Below are positions 5,901 through 12,810 of a stretch of 14,942 nt of DNA, in pieces. The translations under genes and the position numbers were made by a program. Each line of letters begins with the position of its first letter. Positions within the stretch are counted from its first letter, which is position 1. This stretch comes from Bacillota bacterium (GTDB lineage: Bacteria; Bacillota_E; Sulfobacillia; Sulfobacillales; JAIMBI01), in the NCBI GenBank assembly GCA_021828405.1, contig JAKARZ010000018.1, positions 23,168 to 38,109 of the forward strand, given 5' to 3'. The notes below the pieces were generated by a model. It searched no databases. It was not told the DNA's origin and saw only the letters and a program-made list of their open reading frames with translations.

Positions 5901-8316
5901 CCAGACGGTCCGCGACCGCGTGTGCGAGAGCCTCCAGGAAAACCTGGTGGTGGTGGCCAGCGCGGGCACGGGCAAAACGACGCTGCTCGTGGACCGCGTG
6001 GTGGCAGGGGTGGCCCGCGGCGTCTACCGGCCGGCGGGCGTGGTCCTGGTGACGTTTCTCAAGAACGCCTGCGCCGAGTTGGAGCGCCGTCTGGCCGAGC
6101 GGCTGGGGGAAGCGGCGGGCCAAGCCACCGGCGCCGAACGCGGCCGGCTGGAGGCCGCCCGGGCGGCGATGGGGGAGTTTCGCATCACCACGTTGCATGC
6201 GCTGGGCCACCGCCTGCTCATGCGCTACGCGCTGGCGGCCCACCTCGCGCCGGACGCCGAAGTCTGGGAGGCCGAGGAGACCGAGCGCCAGCGAAAGCGC
6301 TGTCTCGCCGAGTGGCTGGAGAACCTTTCGCCGGAGACGGCACCGCTCCTGCATCAGCTGGCGCGGCACGGGGTGACGTTTGCTCAGTTGCAGCAATTGA
6401 TGCGGCAGCTCAAGGGCGTGCCGCCCGAGGCGCTGGGCGGGGGTGCGCCCCCGGCATCCGCCCTGGCGCTGCTGGAGGATTTTCACGCGCGGCTGGCCCC
6501 GCTTCAGGAGCGCGCCCAGGTGGCAGTGGACGCGTCCGACCCGGCGCGCCGCCTCGTCGAAACGCTGGCCGGCGATGTCGAGCGCTGGCGCCAGTACGGG
6601 GCCCCCTGGTGCGACGGCCTAGTGTACTCCTGGCGCTTTCCGAAAGTCACGGCCGGCCGCCAGGCGGACTGGCACCCGCACCAGGCGTGGCTGGCGGAGC
6701 AGAAAGCCGAGCTCGCACGCATGGGCGACGATCTCCGCCACTGGCAGGGGGACACGCTGACCCAGCTCATGGCGGGTGTGTGCGAGCTCGCTGGTGACTT
6801 TGAGCGCGCGTTTTTAGAGTGGCGGCGCGAGCGCCGGGCCGTCACGTTCGGCGATCAGGAGGCATTGGCGCTGGCGCTGCTGCGCGACCACCCCGCCATC
6901 AGGCGGGAAGTGGCCGGCAGCATCACCACGCTATTGGTGGACGAATTTCAGGACACGTCACCCACGCATGTGGAGCTGGTCCAGTGGCTTGCGGCGGACC
7001 CTGCGGAAGACCACCCCGACCCGGACCGGCCGCCGGCGGGCCGCCTGGTGATCGTGGGGGACCCCAAGCAGTCCATCTATCGCTTTCAGGGAGCCAACCT
7101 GAAAAACGCCATGGCCTGGATTGACCGCCTGGAAGCGTCGGGGGCGGCCAGCGTGGTCACCCTGACGGCCAATTTTCGAAGTCACCCCGGTGTGTTGGCG
7201 CCGGTGAACGACCTGTTTGGCGCCCTGTGGGCTGATAGCCGCCCCGGGGGCGAGGACCCGACGTATGCCGAACTTAGCGCTCACCGCGACGATCCGCCGG
7301 CGCCCCGTGTCTTTTACGACAACCCCCCGGGGGAGCGCGCCGACGACCGCCGGCGGGCCGAGGCGGACCGGGTGGCGGCGATTGTCGCCAGCGCCCACGG
7401 CCGTCCTTGGCTGGACAGGGCCGGGCGGGCTCGCGCGCTGTCCTTCGAGGACATGGCCGTGCTCCTTCCCAATCGGTCGGGCTTTGCCCATCTGGCCAGC
7501 CGGCTGTCGGCGGCCGGCATTCCGTTTCACGCAGCCTCGCGGGGGTTTTACCGCCGGGACGATGTGCGCGGCCTGGCCGCCATCCTGCGGGCGGCCGTCG
7601 TGCCCGAGGATCAGGTGGCGGTGCTGGCCGCGCTGCGCTCGGTGTGGCTCGCGGTTCCCGATGCCCAGCTCGCCGTCCATCGCCAGGGCGGGGGGACCTG
7701 GAATCCGGACGCGGCGGCGCCGCGGCCGTCAGGCCCGGTGGCCGCGGCGTTCGCCACCCTGAATCAGTGCGGCCGCTGGGTGCGGACCGAGGGGGTGGCC
7801 AGCATGCTGGAACGGGTGGCCTCCGCGAAGGATCACGATCTCACCGAGACCGAAGCGCTGAACGTCCGCCAGCTTGTGCGCTCGGCGCAGCAGTATGAAG
7901 GGCGCTGGGGCTACTGGGAGTATGCCGAGTGGCTCTGGCAGCGCGTCATGGACGCGCCCGACGCGGACGAGGCCAGCTCCCCCGACGGCGTGGCGGTCAC
8001 GACGGTACATCAGGCGAAGGGCCGCGAGTGGCCCCTGGTGGTTCTGACCGGATTTCTAGCGAAGTCCCTGGCCGAAGCCCGGGTGCTGGTGGATCCCACT
8101 ATGGGGGCGGCGGTGTCGCTGGCCAAGGTGGAGACCCCCCACTGGGAGGCGCTCAAGGCGGCCAACAAAGCCGCCGAGGCGGCCGAGGAGCGCCGCCTCT
8201 GGTATGTCGCGCTCACCCGCGCCCGCGACTACACCGTGGTGGTGGACGGGGGGCGCGGCTACCCGCTGGCGGATGGACTGCCGCGCGTACCCTGGCCCGA
8301 GAGCCACGACGCGTAA
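5881..8316 (+). CDS. AddA-like UvrD/Rep superfamily 1 helicase lacking the nuclease domain
   Basis: This 811-residue ATP-dependent DNA helicase is related to AddA/RecB. It has Walker A ASAGTGKTT (Lys32), motif Ia VTFLKNACAELERR, motif II LLVDEFQDTSP (Asp354, Glu355), motif III VIVGDPKQSIYRFQGAN (Asp394), motif IV TLTANFRSHP, motif V VTTVHQAKGREWPLV (His710) and motif VI YVALTRARDY (Arg780, Arg782). The protein ends about 29 residues after motif VI. The C-terminal RecB-type nuclease domain that brings most AddA proteins to about 1,200 residues is therefore absent. ATG 5881 lies inside the end of the nuclease gene and is preceded by GGAGAGGGGAG at good spacing. The expected role is unwinding at double-strand breaks in complex with the AddB-like partner. 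Every helicase motif looks intact. Confidence 0.9.
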   Translation: MRTHPIDQTVRDRVCESLQENLVVVASAGTGKTTLLVDRVVAGVARGVYRPAGVVLVTFLKNACAELERRLAERLGEAAGQATGAERGRLEAARAAMGEFRITTLHALGHRLLMRYALAAHLAPDAEVWEAEETERQRKRCLAEWLENLSPETAPLLHQLARHGVTFAQLQQLMRQLKGVPPEALGGGAPPASALALLEDFHARLAPLQERAQVAVDASDPARRLVETLAGDVERWRQYGAPWCDGLVYSWRFPKVTAGRQADWHPHQAWLAEQKAELARMGDDLRHWQGDTLTQLMAGVCELAGDFERAFLEWRRERRAVTFGDQEALALALLRDHPAIRREVAGSITTLLVDEFQDTSPTHVELVQWLAADPAEDHPDPDRPPAGRLVIVGDPKQSIYRFQGANLKNAMAWIDRLEASGAASVVTLTANFRSHPGVLAPVNDLFGALWADSRPGGEDPTYAELSAHRDDPPAPRVFYDNPPGERADDRRRAEADRVAAIVASAHGRPWLDRAGRARALSFEDMAVLLPNRSGFAHLASRLSAAGIPFHAASRGFYRRDDVRGLAAILRAAVVPEDQVAVLAALRSVWLAVPDAQLAVHRQGGGTWNPDAAAPRPSGPVAAAFATLNQCGRWVRTEGVASMLERVASAKDHDLTETEALNVRQLVRSAQQYEGRWGYWEYAEWLWQRVMDAPDADEASSPDGVAVTTVHQAKGREWPLVVLTGFLAKSLAEARVLVDPTMGAAVSLAKVETPHWEALKAANKAAEAAEERRLWYVALTRARDYTVVVDGGRGYPLADGLPRVPWPESHDA

Positions 8317-8399
8317 TGCGATCGCCTTCTTGCGGCGTGTCTTAGCCCCGTGCCCGGGCCATATAACGTCTTCAGCAAAGGCCTAGGTGGGGAGGCGAG

Positions 8400-9443
8400 G
8401 TGGGCACCGCGCGGTGGTGGTGGGTGCTGGCGCTGCTGGCGGCGGCACTTTATGTGGCTTGGCATCTGTTTGGCCGTGGGCATCCGGTGTGGCGAGCGAG
8501 CCGCCAGCTGCTGGCGAGCCTGCCGTACGGGGACGGGGTGCACGATGTGGGACGCTGGGTGGGTGTGGATGGCCGCCTCCACGGCCCGCTTTCGTTCGCC
8601 GTGGGGGGCGACCAGGTGGGCATCGCCGACACCTACCACCAGCGGGTGCTGTGGCATCCTCTGGGGCGAGCCAACGCGCCGTGGACGGCGCGCAGCGTCC
8701 CCGAGGCGATGCTGTCGAGCATCGCCTGGGACGGTTCCCGGCGGGGCTGGCTGGTCGCGGACGACCACGCCCACCAGCTTTGGATGGTGGGAACCGACGG
8801 GGCGAAGCGAGGCATCCGCTTGGCGGGCCAACCCGGGACCACCGTCGCGTGGCAGCAGCTGATGGTTTCTCCCACCGCCGTGTACGTGGCGTGGACGACG
8901 GTAGGGGCGGGCCAGTTTCGCACCGCGCTGTCCCGGTATCGGGCGAACGGGCGCTCCCAGCTCGTGGCCGCGTGGGGTCAAACCCAACTGGGCGAGTGGG
9001 AACCTCCCGGCCGGCCACTCATCCGCGTGCCCGCCACCAGCTACACGCTGGGAGAAGGGGGGCGCCTTTATGTCGAGGCGCCCACGTCAGAGCCCGCCAA
9101 GGTCGCCCTCTGGGAGTTCTCGGCCACCGGTCAGCCGCTGGTGCACTGGAGCGTCCGAGTGCCCGGAGTCGTCTTGGTGAGCCGCCTCGTGGGCGAAGCG
9201 TTGGGGCAGGTGTATCTCGGCGTGAACCTGGGGGTGAGGGGCGAGCGGGCGCGGATCTACACGGCGGCGCCGCGGGAGCCCATGCAACTTCGGCTGACAC
9301 TGCCGCCGCCGCGGGAGCTGCTGCACACCTACGTCCGCGTGGGGGTCCATGGTACGCTGTACTGGGTCGTGTCCACGGCGCGGGCGTATCAAATTTGGGC
9401 CGACAGCCGCCATCAGGTGTTCACCGGCGGCCTGCATCTCTAG
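8400..9443 (+). CDS. Membrane-anchored extracytoplasmic protein, function unknown
   Basis: I do not recognise this 347-residue protein as a member of a named family. It opens MGTARWWWVLALLAAALYVAWHLF, a short positive N-terminus and one strong hydrophobic helix with no cysteine lipobox, so an uncleaved signal anchor is likely and the rest would lie outside the membrane. The remainder is rich in short beta-strand-like segments with W, G and V (for example GRLYVEAP, GTLYWVVS), suggesting a beta-propeller-like or other all-beta domain. It shows no clear repeat and no catalytic motif. The GTG start at 8400 is preceded by GGGGAGG. It lies 83 nt after the helicase gene and 65 nt before the phosphorylase gene, all in the same direction, so it may share their transcript. 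The frame is intact. Confidence 0.72.
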   Translation: MGTARWWWVLALLAAALYVAWHLFGRGHPVWRASRQLLASLPYGDGVHDVGRWVGVDGRLHGPLSFAVGGDQVGIADTYHQRVLWHPLGRANAPWTARSVPEAMLSSIAWDGSRRGWLVADDHAHQLWMVGTDGAKRGIRLAGQPGTTVAWQQLMVSPTAVYVAWTTVGAGQFRTALSRYRANGRSQLVAAWGQTQLGEWEPPGRPLIRVPATSYTLGEGGRLYVEAPTSEPAKVALWEFSATGQPLVHWSVRVPGVVLVSRLVGEALGQVYLGVNLGVRGERARIYTAAPREPMQLRLTLPPPRELLHTYVRVGVHGTLYWVVSTARAYQIWADSRHQVFTGGLHL

Positions 9444-9508
9444 GGGAAATCGCTGGGCCCAAGTGTTGTGGGGGATGAAGCGCAAGACATGTCGAGGAGC
9501 TGACCCGC

Positions 9509-10264
9509 GTGGAAGAGCCGCACATCACGTCGGAGGACTTCGTCCGCTATCTGGAGCGCCGCTTTGACAAGCCCCGTCGGGATTTTCGGGTGGGGCGGCG
9601 CGTAATGCTCAGCGACGTGGCCGGTTTGCCGGCGTTCATCCAATCGTTGTCGCTGGTCGAGGCTCCCACCCGCCTCTTTCGCGATCCTTACTACAGCCGT
9701 CCGGCCGCGCCGCCGGTGGACATCTCGGTGATGCGGGGGCCCATCGGCGCGCCGGCGGCGGTATCGGTGGTGGAGGAGCTGGTGGCGTTGGGCGCCCAGG
9801 AAATCTGGGTGCTCGGCTACTGTGGAAGCCTCCAGCCGCATCTCAGCTACGGAGCGCTCCTGATTCCCAACGCGGCGCATGTGGACGAAGGCACCTCAGC
9901 CCACGACGGACGCACGGGCCCTTCTCATCCCAACGCGGACTTGCTGATGGTCCTCACGGGCGCCGCGCCCGACGTGCCGGTGGGCGCGCTATGGACGACC
10001 GACGCCATCTACCGCGAGATGCCCAGCCAGATCCGACGCTATCAGGAGCAAGGCGTGCTGGGCGTGGACATGGAAACCTCCGCCCTGTTTCATCTCGGCC
10101 ACCACTTGGGCGTGCCGGTGGGAGCCCTGATGGTGGTGAGCGACGAGTTGTTTCACGCGTGGAGCCCAGGCTTCGGCAGCGAGGCCGTGCAAGAGGGCTG
10201 TTCCCACGCCTACCAAGTCATGTCGGGCATCCTTACCCGCAGTGACCGCGTCTCCTGCCCATGA
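9509..10264 (+). CDS. Nucleoside phosphorylase (PNP/UDP family, uridine phosphorylase-like)
   Basis: This 251-residue enzyme should split a nucleoside with phosphate into a free base and ribose-1-phosphate, for salvage of nucleosides in the cytoplasm. Family motifs are clear: WVLGYCGSLQPHLSYGALLIP (glycine-rich phosphate region), DEGTSAHD, WTTDAIYREM, GVDMETSALF (Met188 and Glu189, which bind ribose) and VVSDEL (Asp212, the acid facing the base). The pattern is closest to uridine phosphorylase-like members, but the base preference cannot be read safely. GTG 9509 is the chosen start, with GAGGAGC about 9 nt upstream. The length is normal for the family. It is the last gene of the plus-strand block and faces the decayed minus-strand operon. 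Confidence 0.88.
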   Translation: MEEPHITSEDFVRYLERRFDKPRRDFRVGRRVMLSDVAGLPAFIQSLSLVEAPTRLFRDPYYSRPAAPPVDISVMRGPIGAPAAVSVVEELVALGAQEIWVLGYCGSLQPHLSYGALLIPNAAHVDEGTSAHDGRTGPSHPNADLLMVLTGAAPDVPVGALWTTDAIYREMPSQIRRYQEQGVLGVDMETSALFHLGHHLGVPVGALMVVSDELFHAWSPGFGSEAVQEGCSHAYQVMSGILTRSDRVSCP

Positions 10265-10273
10265 GATCGCGGT

Positions 10274-10303
10274 GGCGGCCGCGCAAGTCCGCGTGTGGCC
10301 GCC
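10274..10303. terminator. GC-rich hairpin between convergent genes, possible terminator
   Basis: GGCGGCC (10274-10280) and GGCCGCC (10297-10303) are perfect reverse complements, with further CG pairing inside. The hairpin sits in the 67-nt gap between the stop of the phosphorylase and the end of the opposing lipoprotein gene, where a two-way terminator would be expected. There is no T tract on either side, so the call is tentative. Confidence 0.4.
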
Positions 10304-10952
10304 GTGCCCGGGAGGGGACGCTGCGCCTCGTCTACCCCGAGGAGTGTGCCGCAGAGGTATAGACGAAATCGCGAGGCCCTCCGCTGACCGCCAGGCAAAA
10401 GTCAGCGGACGCGCAGGCGACGGCGTCCAGCCCATCCCACTCGGTCTTAGCGGGCAGAGGCCGCAGGACCCACTGGTGGTCAAGTTGCGCCACGGACGTC
10501 CCCCCGCCTACGGCGATGCAGAACCCGACTTGAGGACACGATACGGACACCAAGGGCTGGTTCGTCAACGTTACCGGACTCACCCACCGGGTCCCGTTCC
10601 ACGCCACAGCCTGGCCGTTCTGGGTGACGGCTAGGCAAAAGGCGCTCGAGGGGCACGACACGGACAAGATCCCGTACCCGGTCGGATCGATGAGACGCGG
10701 CGAGGTCCACTGGGTTCCGACCAGCTCGGTGGCCTGGCTCATGCCGTCGCCGACGATGCAGAAGCCGGGGTGGGCGCACGAAATGGTCGTGGGCCCATTG
10801 GTCGGATTGGGCACGGTATCGACCACGGTTCCCCCCGTCCACGAGGTGCCATTGTACTGCCACGCGTCTCCGGTTTGCCCGATGGCCTCGCAGAACCCCG
10901 GCGTTGGGCAACTGATGCTGCGGAGAGCGGAGTGGAGCCCCAATTGTGCCGC

Positions 10953-11185
10953 CGCAGTCCACTGCGACCCGGTCCACGCGTACACCACCCCGTAAACCGA
11001 CGTCGCGAGACAAAATCGCGGTCCCGTGCAGGAGACCGCCGAGCCATCGCCGAACGACGACGAACCCTGGGTCGTCCAGGTTTTCCCGTTCCACACCGAC
11101 CACTGCGTGGGTCCGATGGTCATGCAGAACGTGGTGCTGGTGCACGACACGGCCGACGCGACGGGCGCCACCTCGGCGGTCCAGT
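10953..11185. repeat. 233-bp tandem repeat, copy 1
   Basis: This copy starts CGCAGTCCACTGCGACCCGG and ends GGCGGTCCAGT. I read it as identical, base for base, to 11186-11418. It lies inside the SCxxxxFC lipoprotein gene and covers about two blades. Because 233 is two more than a multiple of three, the extra copy shifts the frame. Confidence 0.92.
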
Positions 11186-11418
11186 CGCAGTCCACTGCGA
11201 CCCGGTCCACGCGTACACCACCCCGTAAACCGACGTCGCGAGACAAAATCGCGGTCCCGTGCAGGAGACCGCCGAGCCATCGCCGAACGACGACGAACCC
11301 TGGGTCGTCCAGGTTTTCCCGTTCCACACCGACCACTGCGTGGGTCCGATGGTCATGCAGAACGTGGTGCTGGTGCACGACACGGCCGACGCGACGGGCG
11401 CCACCTCGGCGGTCCAGT
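11186..11418. repeat. 233-bp tandem repeat, copy 2
   Basis: This copy directly abuts copy 1 with no spacer. The flanks differ: copy 1 is preceded by GCCGC, and copy 2 is followed by GTCCGGCC. The match is therefore bounded exactly at 10953 and 11418. Identity with copy 1 points to a recent event or to an assembly artefact. Confidence 0.92.
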
Positions 11419-11700
11419 GTCCGGCCAGGCGATGGGATGGGCCGACAGGGTTCGCGGGGCGGCCGGGTGAGGACGCAGGGGATTTAGCGGCCGGAGCCGG
11501 GTGTGATAACCCACACGCGGCTGCGGTGACAAGAAGCAAGAGCGTCAGCCCCGCGCGGGCCGCGAAGCCCATGCGCCGACGTGTGCGCCTGGCGGTGTGC
11601 GGGACTGGGAGCGTGGCTTTCGGGCCGTCCCCGCGGCGGTCAAGTTTGAACGCCCAGGCCCGTCGGCCGCCCGGCGCCAGGATGGTGCGCCACAGTGCAT

Positions 11701-12810
11701 TCATGGGGATCCCACTCCTGTCAGGCGCCACAGGCCATTGGGGGTGCCCGCGTAGACCGCCCCCGCCTGGGTGACGTCCAGTGCTTGGATGATGGCGTTA
11801 TTGATCGCCGACGGGGCGGGGCCGGCTCGGCTCCATCGGCTGCCGTTCAGCATCCACACGCCCGCCGACGCGGTGCCCACCCAGATGACGCCGCGGGCGT
11901 GGCTGACCGCCAAGGCTTGAATCACAGGCGTCTCCGGCAGCTCGGTCCATCCGCTGGAGCGGTTGACCCAACTCCCGCCCACATACTCGGACAGGCGGGA
12001 CACGGTGCCCGCAAGTTCCTGCACACCTGCGAGGACGTGCCCGCCAGCGCTCAGGGCGAGGGCGGTGACAACCACGCCCGGGGTGTGGAACGATCCCAGA
12101 GACTGCCAGCCGGCGGTATGGGTATAGGTTCAGACGCCCTGGTGGGTTCCCACGACAAGCACCCCGGCAGGGGTGTACCGCATGGCGGTCGGGGTGTGCC
12201 CCAATCGGCCCAGCGGCACCCATGCCCCGTGCAGATACTGCCACACGCCGCCAAAGCCGTCGGAGGCGCTGTTCACACTCACGTTCCCCGGAGGGTAGCC
12301 GCCTGCCGTGACATGCCCATGAGGCGACATTACCGCGGTGACGGAATACACCGGAATGTCGCCATAGGCGAGAGCGACCCGCAACCCGGGTCGGTTAGCC
12401 CGGACAGCTCCAGCCATCCGGCCTGGCCGTACGCCAAAACACCCTGGCTGGTTCCCACCAGCACGGCGGAGGCGCCGACGGGGGTGATGGACCGGACGGT
12501 GCGACCGGCCGGCAGCAATTCCGCTCCCAGCGTCCGCCATTTTCCGTGGGCATAAGCCAACACCCCCTGCTGGTTCCCTGTCCCCACATAGAGGGTCCCG
12601 TGGGAGCCCGCCAGCGCCGTGACGTTGAGGGTACCGGTTTGCGGCACCAGCGACCAGCCCGCTCCCGCTGGCTGGTTCGCGGGTGACGAGGCGCGCAGCG
12701 CCGCTGCACCGCCGCAGCCCACCGCTCCGGCGGCCACGAGCAGACAACCCATCCAGAATGTCCACCGATGATGTCCCCACCGGGACCATGCCCAGGCCGA
12801 TCGCCTTCAT
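11701..12810 (-). pseudogene. Beta-propeller lipoprotein broken by nonsense codon and frameshifts
   Basis: The joined reading gives a lipoprotein leader (WMGCLLVAAGAVGCGG, lipobox AVGC), then about seven repeats of a pattern like VTALA..GTLYVGT..GVLAY..GKW..LG, which suggests a seven-bladed beta-propeller exported and lipid-anchored. Three lesions are seen. The likely start ATG 12810, preceded by GGAGGAGG and overlapping the upstream stop as ATGA, is one frame away from the leader, so a one-base change near 12760-12800 is inferred (or else translation starts at ATG 12752). A one-base loss at the CCCGGG of 12385-12390 moves the text from LELSGLTDPG to LRVALAYGD. A TGA at 12132-12130 stands where other repeats have Trp (GVW), as if TGG had become TGA. 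After it the same frame stays open to the stop at 11701. The ligand is unknown. Confidence 0.75.

Larger units (their letters stand above)
10332..11704 (-). pseudogene. Lipoprotein with seven SCxxxxFC propeller repeats, split by tandem duplication
   Basis: With one copy of the 233-bp duplication removed, the stretch from a position 9 codons upstream of ATG 11704 to TAG 10332 is one frame without stops, giving a protein of about 379 residues from ATG 11704. The N-terminus has a basic stretch, then GLTLLLLVTAAACG, a lipoprotein signal with lipobox TAAAC. An internal ATG at 11572 would give a more usual short leader but has a weak ribosome site. ATG 11704 overlaps the stop of the preceding gene (ATGA) and has AGGAG about 10 nt upstream. 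The mature part has seven repeats of about 40-50 residues, each starting with SC-x4-FC (for example SCPSSAFCLAV, SCPQVGFCIAV) and often followed by W.G..W, consistent with a seven-bladed beta-propeller with one possible disulfide per blade. As the sequence stands, the first frame ends at 11120 after about 194 residues, the last 20 of them out of frame. Confidence 0.8.

Noticed and set aside
3240..5975. A 911-codon open frame on the minus strand
   Set aside because: It lies antisense to the nuclease gene, is rich in Arg, Gly, Pro and His and has no motif. The opposite strand has clear nuclease and Fe-S motifs, so this is a GC-rich shadow.
8330..8367. TTGCGG and TATAAC as a promoter before the membrane protein gene
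   Set aside because: The two boxes are 26 bp apart, too far for a normal sigma-70-type promoter, and no better -35 is present.
10953..11418. The duplication as a CRISPR-like or satellite repeat
   Set aside because: There are only two abutting copies, no spacers, and the unit is coding sequence of the surrounding gene.
12130..12132. TGA read as Trp or selenocysteine (recoding)
   Set aside because: Other genes here end in TGA, no SECIS-like hairpin was noticed after it, and the gene has other lesions. A nonsense mutation is the simpler reading.
12385..12390. Programmed frameshifting or homopolymer phase variation in the second lipoprotein gene
   Set aside because: The site is only CCCGGG, with no long slippery run, and the other breaks in the operon are at different short sequences.
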